Shown here piece after piece: positions 1 to 10,965 of a stretch of 64,000 nucleotides of DNA. The notes beneath the pieces were generated by a model. That model had not been told where the DNA came from. It searched no databases and saw only the letters and a program-made list of their open reading frames with translations. A program made the translations under genes and the position numbers. Numbering within the stretch: the stretch's first letter is position 1; every line of letters starts with the position of its first letter. The stretch is from Trichaptum fuscoviolaceum (lineage: Eukaryota > Basidiomycota > Agaricomycetes > Hymenochaetales > Trichaptaceae): assembly GCA_910574455.1 (NCBI GenBank), contig CAJSYZ010000011.1:2170001-2234000 (forward strand). Reading direction: 5' to 3'.

Positions 1-2664
1 GATGTTCAAGATTCGTCTCTCCCATGAACCTCCGGTCATTTGTGCGTTCGGTCGCACGAACTGTTCGTTTCCGTCCCTCGCCGCTCCCTACAGGCTACGG
101 CGGTCAAGTTATAGTAGTAAGTCACATGTCCCTCAACGTCGACGTGCATACTTCTACTATGTTTAATAGCAATCACTTCTCACGAGATTCCGTGTGGTCA
201 TTGAATTTTTCTTAAATAAATGGTGCGAATGTCCTTATGATCCGCGTATCGTTCAAAGCATGCATGGTGAAGACCGCATGGTGAAGACTTGTCTTGTATA
301 CCAAGACTCCACTTGCATAGTGCATCGCCAGAGGGCCCTGACTTGCCCCAATATGAGTCCATAGTACTATATGTTCTGTTTTGATTATCAGAGCGCTGAT
401 ATCAATTTGTACTTCTTAATTCACTCGTGTACTAAGCACTTGCAGGCCCTACGCACGGGTACGCAGATATTTTCTCTCCTACATTCGCGGTAGCTGATCT
501 CGGAACTATAGGGAAGGAAGACTTTATCGGCGCTGCTATCTGCTGAATGTGATCACTACTATGAAATAAGGATAGCCCGAGCAATGACCCTCTCGCACAC
601 TTCTCAAGCACATGAACTCTTGTTACAACTAATTCAAGTGCCCACAAGGTGTGTTCTCGTGTTCTGGTACTAGTAGGAGAATTGCCCGATATGGACGACT
701 GCCGATCAAGACACTCCATTGAATAGTTGTTGGCCGGAAGTCCGTCACCTTCTTGGATAACCAGCAGGATGTCAATCACAGATCATCGTTGTCGCTCGTC
801 TCTGACTTGAAAAAGCAAGGCACGCTTTGCACTGCAGTCCGATCACGGAGGTCGCCTTGTAATCGAACTATCTTTGTACAATGGTGTGCATATTCCGCTT
901 TCTCCGTATGTTTAAGCACCAGTTGATTTGTACTTCATTTTCTCAGGAATTCATCTCTATAATATATTAAGTTAACAGCTATTTAAAATTATCCAAAAAC
1001 GTATGTGCCCTCTTTTCGGGACAACACGAGTTCCGACGTATACTCACTGATCAATTAATATGACTCGTCGGTCGACTAGTGAAGTCTACTGTCATTTGCC
1101 ACCATGCGAACCAGGCACAACCCCAGTGTGGGTCCGAATCGACCCCCTGACGTACAAAAAATCACGCTTCTTCAAGTTTCAGGATTTGCTTCGATCAATG
1201 TCCTAATTTGAAGTAAGTTTCTCAACATGTTATTACTAGAATAAATATTGATGTCCATCTGTTGCAGAGACCTTCCCTCCATAGGACGGTAGCATGAGCT
1301 ATGGAGATGAAATTTTCAGGACTTGATGGGCAAATCCCGCTGAAATATATGTTTACGTATCTACTGTAGTAGGTTAAAACAACCGAAGCTTAGTGCCCAT
1401 GATATCATAGTTGACCCTCTCTCTGTACTACATAGGCCTTCTTGACTTGACCAGTGCTTCAATGAATACCTCCCTCTCATACTAGGCCGATGCTTTAACT
1501 TATACGATGTTACAGTAACTGCCTTCGGTATTCTTTCCGAGGGGCTCTCATCTCCTATACAATCCGATACATATGTCACACTCATGATATCTACATTTCA
1601 CAGAATTTAGAACATCAACGCCAATTTTAGCTACTAGTAGTACTAGTAGACGGCTGTAAGCGGATTGCTTCTTCTCGCGACACTAGAAAAAGTTCGATGC
1701 GTTCTGGTTCTTCTCTCTCTATACACGGTGCGTCGCCTCAGGCTCTGCTTATTTAGGCACCGGTACTAAATACAGAAATGAACGGATACAGACTATCATG
1801 ACTAGAACCATGCGTAAGTACTACTGCCGTTCGACGGCGTCTTCAACACCTACATCGTACTACTCCAGGAGAGCCGCTGATAAGCTAATGTAGAAAATAA
1901 ACATACCTACTTTAGAATCGCAGATCAACGTGTTGGCCCTCGATCTCGCATCCGAGTCGGGTTAGGCTAGACCCTGACAATACCCGGGCCAACTTCAAGT
2001 TGAAGGCAGGGTCGAAGAGATCGTCGACATTGCCAAAAGAAGACTAACTGAGCCGCATTTGATTCGTATGTTGTTACTTCTTCACTACGCATCCAAATAT
2101 CTGATACCCCCTTCTCTGTCAGTTATACCATATGTGCTTCTCGGGGGCTATTAATTAGCAAACTGTTTCCTGGTGCTATAAGCTAAGGCTGGTTATTAAT
2201 GCAGCTCAAGACTATTTTTATTAACGCTTGCAATTCATGACAGACCATCAGTGTTATCCCATACAATCTCCTTTGCACTAAGGCATGCTTCCGACAGGTC
2301 ATGTTTTCGTGACCAAGCTTTCAAGATCCTTGTGTCGCGTCAAGCAGAATTTAGTACGAAATTCATGGGCTGTACGTAGGAAGTGAACTCATTTACAGAT
2401 TACGCATTATTGTAGGATTTTGAAGAGTCCGTGATCGATGTACCGAGGATTGGAGTCTATTGGGATTCTGACAGGCCCCAATGCAGGATCCTCTGTGTTT
2501 GATCTATGCATCATGATAGCTTTTACGGCAACCTCCGTCGCTGACGTGCTAGCGGACCGCAGTGATTGATCTCCGTTCTTTCAAGGATGGAAACATCGAA
2601 AGAATATTCAAACACAGATGTCAGTAAGGCAGCGCAAACGCGAACAAATAGTTTGTTGAAATGT
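1..2664. other. gene-poor stretch
   Basis: I see no convincing gene here on either strand. Open frames are short, lack hydrophobic or conserved segments, and do not join into longer proteins across plausible GT-AG introns. The stretch is AT-moderate with no clear tandem repeat. It may be decayed intergenic or transposon-derived sequence, but no transposase or reverse-transcriptase motif is visible. Confidence 0.5.
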
Positions 2665-2672
2665 TATAAAAG
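2665..2672 (+). promoter_or_regulatory. TATA box of small secreted protein gene
   Basis: TATAAAAG lies 78-85 nt upstream of the ATG at 2750, and the intervening leader is pyrimidine-rich near the start codon. Spacing and context fit a strong TATA promoter of a highly expressed fungal secreted-protein gene. Confidence 0.55.
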
Positions 2673-2749
2673 GGCGTCGACTGCACTACAGAGTTCGTCA
2701 GCACATTCCGTGTTTACAAGCTACAGCTACTACCTCTATCGTCCTCACT

Positions 2750-3089
2750 ATGAAATTATTCATCGCTATTGCTACTCTTTCCCTCGCGGCTATCGTCACT
2801 GCGAACCCTACGCCGGTCGAAAAGCGACAGACCTTGCCGACCACCTTACCAAGCATCATCTGCCTCCCGAGCGGTTCTTTGCTCAGCGAGGTCGAACCAG
2901 TCATAGACCTTCTCCCCGACGTGCCGGAAATTATTACCTGCACTGCTTCCGCGTCATGCACTTCTCTTCCCGACGTCTCCGACGTCCCTTTACTAAACGG
3001 TCTAGTCGGCGTAAGTCATATCATTTTGTTGAAGCTTGAGTGCGCAACTGATTGCGACCAAACAGATCTGTCAGCCAGTAGAAGATTAG
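2750..3089 (+). CDS. small secreted four-cysteine protein with Kex2 site
   Basis: Two exons (2750-3010, 3066-3089) join in frame across a 55-nt intron (GTAAGT...CAG) to give 94 residues. The N-terminus is a clear signal peptide (MKLFIAIATLSLAAIVTA), followed by a short pro-segment ending PVEKR, a typical Kex2 cleavage site at about residue 26. The mature part would be about 68 residues, rich in Leu, Pro and Ser, with four cysteines: one in IICLP, two in ITCTASASC and one in the last exon (ICQP). Without splicing, the last cysteine is replaced by an unrelated tail, which supports the intron. I do not recognise a named family; the four-Cys hydrophobic make-up is reminiscent of small cell-surface proteins, but the spacing is not the eight-Cys hydrophobin pattern. 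Probably secreted; function unknown. Confidence 0.65.
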
Positions 3090-4106
3090 TTTAATAAGGA
3101 TAAGAGAAGGGTATTGGGATATATGGACAGTGACCCACCTTCAGTTGACGGCGGAGGTCAACGATTTGGAGTGCTTAGTAAAGCTGTGTGATCCCATTAT
3201 CATGTAACGGCGTTGATATGTTTGCTGTTTGCTTGTTACTCGTTTATTGTTGATAATACATTCAAGTGTGACTACTTTCACATCCGAGAAACGTCGACAA
3301 AGCCGGAAGTGCTTTCGAAAAGGATGTTCATAAGGGTAACTAGATCACAGCTTCGAGCCAAACTATTCAAGCCCAGTATTCTTCACGGAGCTCGAAGTTT
3401 CTAGAATATGCTGATGCTTTCAAACTTTCAAGTCCCAATATTCGCCATTTCGAGGCTATCCTACTAGCATTGCATCAGTGAACTTCCACTATAATGTGTC
3501 CAGCTTGTTGTCGACTATATGCCTGTTTAAGAAGCAATGTGCCCGTGGTATAACGACCAGGACAAAGCACAAACATCTGTAACCCACTTCATGGCATAGT
3601 ATCACCCTATTAGAGATAATCTTTCTCCATGCCCCGACCACTGGCAGCAGACCACGCACGATTGCATCGTCAATCTTGCATAGCGCCCTATTTAGCATTG
3701 CAGGGTAGCGACAATACTCGCCACCGTGACGGTGACATACAAGATATAGTACGAACAAGATAACTAAGGGAAGCATTTGGAAGGACTTCAATCGCTCAAG
3801 GAAGAGCTTCAATTAGTGATCCATCCGGTAGGATGAAGGCGAAAAAACTGACGAATCAGTAAGGGTGTAACGTGTTTGCCTTTATTTGTGATCTGTTATT
3901 CCGAGTCGGACAACCAACGCCGTTCATGTCTGACAATTATAATTAGAAAATAGCCTGGATGAGTGAAGCTGGAAGGCAGTGCCGCAAGATGCGACAAAGA
4001 AGAAAGTGAACTGCGATTGATTGATAGTAACCATGCGATTTTAAGAGCGATTACAAGGGTAAAGAATAGGCACGTTCTACTAGTATGCGCATGTTTTGTT
4101 ATCCCT
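3090..4106. other. intergenic, no gene seen
   Basis: No supported gene. The longest frame (minus strand, 3489-3812) has a hydrophobic start but no ATG at its head and no recognisable domain. The 3' end of the small secreted protein transcript probably lies in the first 150 bases. Confidence 0.45.
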
Positions 4107-4115
4107 TATAAAAAG
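4107..4115 (+). promoter_or_regulatory. TATA box upstream of small Cys-cluster gene
   Basis: TATAAAAAG lies about 170 nt upstream of the ATG at 4285, leaving a 5' leader of roughly 140 nt. The leader holds a short upstream ATG near 4207 (MSDSC...) that ends before the main start and might tune translation. Confidence 0.45.
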
Positions 4116-4284
4116 GCGGTATGATTTGTGATAACCACAACGCCTTATCCTTTGCATATCTAGAGGATCCTTTCATCTACCGGCAGTCTGAGGATTGAAG
4201 ACAAACATGTCTGATTCCTGTCGTACGTGTTCTTGATACTCAGACCGAACAATCCCTCACACTCTTGAACACAGTTGATTCGCT

Positions 4285-4569
4285 ATGTCTAAACCTCGCC
4301 GCGCTCAGTAAGTCTAGTTCGTAAGAATGGATCAAGTCAATGTCTTCGAGCTGACCTTCCTGACAGAGCCGGCGCTCAGGGCTGGTTGCCGGTGTTGTGG
4401 AGGAAGTGGCCTGGACGAAGGCGTTTTAAAGGATGTGGAAAACGAACAAAGGGAGGCTAAACTCGCGAAGTTGTCTGTGGAGGCACAGCCTGCTGCGCAA
4501 AAGCCGATGACTACGTCAAACTCTACGGAACGTACGAACGAAGCAAATGACGGACCCGTTATACCATGA
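4285..4569 (+). CDS. small hypothetical protein with CRCCGG cluster
   Basis: I infer two exons, 4285-4307 and 4380-4569, with a 72-nt intron (GTAAGT...CAG) giving 70 residues. The spliced start reads MSKPRRAQAG and runs straight into CRCCGGSG, after which comes a charged Glu/Lys/Ala/Ser/Thr-rich tail with no hydrophobic segment. The three close cysteines near a basic N-terminus are the only marked feature; they could bind metal or be acylated. There is no C-terminal CaaX box, so it is not a basidiomycete mating-pheromone precursor. It sits 410 bp upstream of the flippase gene on the same strand with its own TATA box. No family recognised; the splice could also use a nearer acceptor that yields a 38-residue basic peptide. 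Confidence 0.45.
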
Positions 4570-4979
4570 CCCCCTTTCCACCTTATGATCTTGCCATCCT
4601 CCTTGTTATGTTCCACTGGGCAGTATTGAACCTTCAATACCACCATCACATTGTTGCCTTCCCACACTGCATACTCTTGCTGTTTTTATCTCTATCACTT
4701 TCACTTTAATTGCTGGGATTGAAACTCTCCGTAAAGAGAAATACATCGCGATATTGATTTGATGACTAGCCCTGTGTCTGTTTCATGCCAGTCGGTGCAC
4801 GTAGATAGGTTGCCAGATGGGCGAAGAATGAAACCGTGTAGAAGTTCAACGACCGCAGTTGTCGACACCGCCCGCCGAACAGAAATACATGCTTACGTAA
4901 CATGAAGTAAATCACTGGCACAACTGCGCGTTCGAGTGTTGTAACGACGACAAACACCTCTTCCCAATCGTCTGCGACG

Positions 4980-7900
4980 ATGAACAAAGATGATTTTGCG
5001 CGACTGGTCTCGTCTGCAAATCCCGCCACTCGACAATATCAGCCCGCAAACGCCGACTTGTTGGACACTGGCTACCCTCCATCATCGAGTTACCAAGCCT
5101 CTTCGAGTCCGCAGCCGCTCGATCCATTTTTCGACGATGAAGACGACATGCCCGACAGTGCCTTCGGACGGCCTATACCCATGAGAAGCGAGTCAGATGT
5201 ACCCTTGCGGGATGCAGCAGCAAATCCAGCAGGACATTCGAAGATTACTTTACCGGGCACAGGCCAACCGCAGGGTTGGAACTTTGACGATGATATCCCA
5301 GTCGAGCAGCCGAAGGGTCCATTTAATGGATCTGCATCTTTTCCCGGACCATCATCAAGACCGGACGAACAGAAAACGAAGAAGCGGAGAAAGAAGTGGA
5401 AGTGGCCATGGGACAAGGAGGAGGTGCAGCAGGGTGAGCGGGTCATTGGGCTGAATGACTTCTCGGGACAGCAAAATGGCGATTTCTGTTCGAATTATGT
5501 CAGTACGAGCAAGTATAACGCTGCAAGCTTTGTCCCAAAGTTTCTCTTCGGTGAGTAAATCCTTACAACACTATCGACACCAGCTCATCCTTCTCCAGAG
5601 CAATTCAGCAAATATGCGAACTTGTTCTTCCTCTTCACTGCATGTATTCAACAAATCCCTGGTGTCTCGCCAACTAATCCCTACACTACTATCGCACCAC
5701 TTGCTGCTGTGCTATTGGCATCCGCTTTCAAGGAGACGCAAGAGGACCTTAAGCGACATCAGTCTGACCGTGAACTTAACGCTCGCTCTACCAAAGTTCT
5801 ACGTGGTGACGGCATTTTTGAAACTCGGAAATGGAAGAACATTCGTGTCGGAGACCTCGTACGGCTTGAATCCGATGACTTCATTCCGGCAGACCTTGTC
5901 CTCGTATCCAGCTCAGAACCTGAGGGGCTGTGCTACATCGAGACGAGTAACCTCGATGGAGAGACGAACTTGAAGATTAAGCAAGCGAACTCGCTTACCT
6001 CTCACTTAACTGCCCCGCATCTTGTGACCTCACTCAGAGGAAGCATGAGATGCGAGCAGCCGAACAATTCACTATATACGTTCGAGGGCACGTTAGACCT
6101 CGTTTCTGAACAGGGCGTACCCAAGCAGGTGCCTCTTGGGCCGGACCAGATTCTGTTGAGAGGTGCACAGTTGAGGAATACACCATGGATATATGGGCTG
6201 GCAGTTTATACAGGACACGAGACAAAGCTAATGAGAAATGCGACGTGAGTCCTTAAGTTCGCTGAGATGATTTCTTCGCTAACATTCTACGCAGAGCCGC
6301 ACCTATCAAACGTACAGCTGTCGAACGCCAGGTCAACATCCACATAATCTTTCTCTTTTTTCTCCTCATGGCACTTTCACTTGGAAGCACAATTGGGAGT
6401 AGTATCCGAACAGTGCGTGTTTCCATCTTTTCTTCGTACTTTCCATTTGACTGACTTTCCATATAGTGGTTCTTCTCTGATCAACAGTGGTATTTATTAC
6501 AAACAAACACCATTACTGGACGAGGTAAGTACCAGCGCATACCTTTTTTCTTGTTTACTGACAAAGTATGTAACAGCACGGGAGTTCATCGAAGACATGC
6601 TGACATTCATAATCTTGTACAACAACCTCATTCCCATTTCACTCATTGTCACCATGGAAGTGGTTAAATTTCAACAGGCGCAGCTTATTAACTCTGATTT
6701 GGACATGTACTACGAAAAGACCGATACGCCTGCATTATGTCGGACTTCGTCGCTCGTGGAAGAACTAGGCCAAATCGAGTACGTTTTCTCAGATAAAACT
6801 GGCACTCTCACTCGGAATGAAATGGAGTTCCGATGTTGTTCGATCGCTGGCGTCGCATATGCGGACGTTGTAGACGAAGCGAAGCGTGCCGACGCTGAGG
6901 ATGGCGGGAAGGAAGGATGGCGTACTTTTGCGGAGTTGAGAACGATCCTGGAAGGCGGTGGTGGAGGTGCAGGTAACCCTTTCGTTGATCTGAGCGAGAA
7001 AGGGGAAGGCGCGCGGGAGAAGCAGGTTGCAACAGAGTTCATGCGCCTGCTTGCTGTCTGCCATACCGTCATTCCAGAAATCAAGAACGAAAAGATTAAC
7101 TACCAGGCAAGTAGTCCCGACGAGGCCGCTTTGGTGGCTGGAGCAGAGTTACTGGGGTATCAGTTCCATGTGAGTGCTTGGTTTCACTTCTTTTCAAGTA
7201 ATTGACCTACATAAACGCTTATTAACCAGATACGCAAACCGAAGTCTGTTTTCGTCAATATCCAAGGCGGCTCTTACGAGTTCGAAATTTTGAATGTTTG
7301 CGAGTTCAATTCGACACGAAAGCGCATGTCAACTGTTGTCCGCACGCCTGAGGGGCAGATAAAACTGTACTGCAAGGGCGCCGACACTGTTATTTTGGAG
7401 CGATTGAGCAAGAATCAACCGTTTGTTGATAAGACTATGGTTCATCTTGAGGTATGCGATTCCTCTTTCCATTATCGGTTCATGCACTATTTGCTAAACA
7501 TATTTTTTAGGACTATGCTACAGAAGGCTTACGAACTCTGTGTATGGCCTATCGTGATATCTCTGAAGCTGAATATCGCGAATGGTCCGCAATCTACGAC
7601 CAAGCTGCAGCAACGATCAATGGGCGAGGTGAGGCACTCGACAAAGCCGCGGAAATCATCGAAAAGGATCTGTTCTTGCTGGGTGCGACAGCCATCGAGG
7701 ACAAACTCCAGGAGGGAGTTCCGGATACCATTCACACACTGCAGATGGCGGGTATCAAGGTCTGGGTCTTGACTGGCGACCGGCAAGAAACGGCGATCAA
7801 TATTGGACTGTCCTGCCGCCTGATTTCGGAGTCGATGAATCTGGTGATCGTGAACGAGGAAAGTGCACTGGGAACGAAAGAATTTATATCGAAGCGCTTA

Positions 7901-9664
7901 AGTGCGATAACTAGTCAACGGAAGAGTGGAGAGTTGGAAGACCTGGCTCTGATTATTGGTTTGTTGTGGAGACCTTCTTTCTGGAGAATGATTCTTATTG
8001 GCTACTTCACCCCGCAGACGGTAAAAGCCTGACATATGCACTTGAGAAAGACATCTCAAAGACATTCCTCGAACTTGCTATCATGTGCAAGGCCGTCATT
8101 TGCTGTGAGTCGCTTACTTATTTCTGTCATATTTGCCTCACTCATACCATTCTGTAGGTCGTGTTTCACCGCTTCAAAAGGCACTCGTCGTAAAACTGGT
8201 GAAGAAAAATCAAAAAGCGATTCTCTTGGCTATCGGCGACGGAGCCAACGATGTTAGCATGATTCAAGCTGCTCATATTGGCGTCGGTATCTCTGGAGTG
8301 GAAGGCTTGCAAGCTGCTCGGTCTGCGGATGTCGCAATTTCTCAATTCCGATATCTGAAAAAGCTCCTGCTGGTCCACGGGGCGTGGAGTTATCGCCGAC
8401 TTTCAAAGCTTATTCTTTGTAAGTCACGTAATAAAGCCTCTCAAGGACGCTGCTAACAACAGATATCAGACTCCTTCTACAAGAACATCACCCTTTATAT
8501 GACACAATTCTGGGTTCGTATTTTTAAGTGGGCATTCTGGCTTCATTATCTTACTTTAGTTCTATCTTTAGTTCTCCTTCCTCAATAACTTCTCCGGTCA
8601 AGTTTCCTTCGAGTCATGGACGTTCTCCCTTTACAACGTTGTCTTCACCGTCCTTCCCCCACTCGTCATTGGCATCTTTGACCAATTCGTCTCAGCCCGT
8701 GTCCTTGACCGATATCCGCAACTCTATGTACTCGGCCAGCAGAACGTTTTCTTTACCAAAACGGCATTCTGGCAATGGGTCGCAAACGCTTTCTATCACT
8801 CTATTGTTCTTTTCGCTTTCAGTGTCGTACTCTTCTGGGGCGATCTTAAGCAGGCTTCCGGCTTGGACTGTGGAATCTGGTTCTGGGGTACGACACTTTA
8901 CCTAACCACACTCCTAACGGTCTTAGGAAAGGCAGGTCTTGTTTCCGAGTGCGTATACACAACTTATCATATTATTCCTGATCCTGATTTGATGATACCT
9001 TTGATAGTATTTGGACGAAATATACGGTTGCAGGTCCGTTAATTCCACCATGTTTTATCCATCAACCATTCTGATTTATTATTAGCTATCCCCGGTTCAT
9101 TCGCCTTCACGATGTTGTTCCTTCCCCTGTATGCCGTCGTCGCGCCAGCTATTGGGTTCTCGAAAGAGTATCAGGGCATCGTACCCCGGTTGTGGACAGA
9201 TGCAGTATTCTACCTCACGCTCTTGCTCGTCCCGATCGTTTGTCTCTCGCGTGATTTCGTTTGGAAATAGTGCGTTTTTTTTACTCTATTCCTTCGTCAC
9301 GTTATACTCACGACAAATCATGACGCTGTCATTGTATCTTTTGGCGTGTTTAGTTATCGCCGTACCTATATGCCTGCATCTTATCACATTGCACAGGAGC
9401 TGCAGAAGTACAATATTCCCGATTATCGTCCTCGGCAGGAGCAGTACGTCCCCTTTCGGCTCACGAGCTACATTGTTCGAGTTACTGAATCATCTACAAA
9501 GATTTCAGAAAGCGATTAAGAAAGTGCGTGCTGTGCAACGTATGCGAAGAAATCGTGGGTTCGCGTTCAGCCAGACGGAGGATCCCTCTCGACCACAAGA
9601 TCAAGCACGCCTCATCAGAGCATACGACACATCCAAATCAAACGCACGACCATCAGGATACTAA
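4980..9664 (+). CDS. DRS2: P4-type phospholipid flippase (Drs2-like)
   Basis: Fifteen exons join in frame to 1295 residues: 4980-5550, 5599-6244, 6295-6412, 6467-6524, 6577-7169, 7230-7451, 7511-7958, 8018-8104, 8158-8418, 8470-8513, 8572-8948, 9008-9033, 9086-9269, 9354-9443, 9502-9664. The protein is an ATP-driven aminophospholipid translocase moving lipids from the luminal to the cytosolic leaflet, in Drs2 at the trans-Golgi. A long Ser/Asp-rich cytosolic N-terminus with a Lys/Arg/Trp patch precedes the flippase core. Visible marks are [10 protein letters not shown], the actuator DGET loop, PISL in helix 4 (about residue 484), the phosphorylated Asp in DKTGT (about D537), the KGAD nucleotide site and GDGANDV. 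The following segment supplies the remaining helices, and the C-terminus carries [12 protein letters not shown], a Drs2 hallmark. Yeast Drs2 has 1355 residues, so this is full length. A Cdc50-type partner subunit would be expected elsewhere. Confidence 0.95.
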
Positions 9665-10965
9665 AATCTTTCGCCTTTCCGCTTTGCGATATGATCGTTA
9701 TGTCCCATTTTCGCTCTCTCCTTACTGCTTTCGGTGTGATACTCTAGTACTGGACAATACCCCCCACCCACTCTTTTCTCGGTTACAATCACTTCTTGCA
9801 TCGGATAGAATAATTACCTCGATTCACCCTGCTCGCAACACGCCACTAGTTATCTTATATCGCTCAGTATTTATGTACTTTTTGTCTCACTCCGTCTATG
9901 TTATATAAAAAATGGACAAAGCCCGCCAAGCCGTGAGAAAACTCTGGATTTTCAACATGAACTTTAAGACGCTGCGAACATCTTGACCTTCATGTCGAAT
10001 CCCCCGAGACCTTACCATAGCTTCCAAGCCTTGTCATCATATTCAAGGATCCCGTAACATAGTCAAGAGCTAGGATGTGTCATATGTCCGAAGATGTCGC
10101 CGGCGCTCAGATTTCAGATGGGACGCTCGCGGGTGGACCGTCACGCACAGCAACGAACTCACCTCCACTTGTTTCCGAAAACACCTTGCAATTATTGACT
10201 GGGAGCTATTGGACCTCTATGCATCTTATACTCCGCCCAATATCGCAATGGGCAAGGCCTATGCCTACTAATAGCCTGGCGGACATATCATAGCGAATCA
10301 GAGCACACAAACGCCGAAGAAAGGGGCTACTAGTGGTACTCGGTGCCTGCACACTGGCATTACATGCCTTCTGTTTGCAGTTAGTACTCCGCGTTCGCCT
10401 CGAGGCAGGTTAGTGAAGCTTAGGAATCCTCATAAATCCTTCTTGTCTTATAATCGCCTTGTCACACTGCTTTTCGGGAAATGAGATTGGTACGTTGATT
10501 TGAATGCTTCTTCGTCTGTTTCAAATAATCTTTAGCTTCTAAATTTGCCTCGTTCTTCTATATAATCCATGGGCGAAAACACGCTTACTCGTTCATTCCA
10601 GTGGAATCTCCCTGTGTGTGCACAATCGACATCAAGACACCTGGCAGATAGCATGCAAGCCAGAATAACTCTCTGATATTTCGGCGCCTATTTAACCCAC
10701 AGTGCAATTCATAACTATCAAGGAGTATGGGGAACTCCGACAGGCGCCCGCGTCCAGCCTCCAAAGTACTTAGCCGCGGGCAAAACACTCCCACAGCGCA
10801 GTCGAACAGCCTCCTTCCCTTGTCTCGAGACTCGAGGTCATAAACATCGTAGTCACCCTTTGAGTCTACGTCCTCTCATTTGAAAGCTTTCGAATACTTC
10901 TCGAAACTCAAAGGGTATTAGCCAAATCAAACACGTTCCAGGCTTATCTTGCGAGGCATTTCAGT
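9665..10965. other. intergenic, 3' region of flippase and kinase promoter
   Basis: No supported gene. Two overlapping frames at 10075-10293 are open for about 70 codons, but neither shows a domain nor joins to other exons. The last 150 bases before 10966 hold a short palindromic stretch around AAGCTTTCGAA and probably the kinase promoter. Confidence 0.45.

Noticed and set aside
3489..3812. 107-codon minus-strand frame with hydrophobic start
   Set aside because: Begins with TTG rather than ATG and shows no domain or splice partner.
10075..10293. Two overlapping frames of 64-72 codons
   Set aside because: Mutually exclusive frames, no domain, not joined to neighbours; treated as chance.
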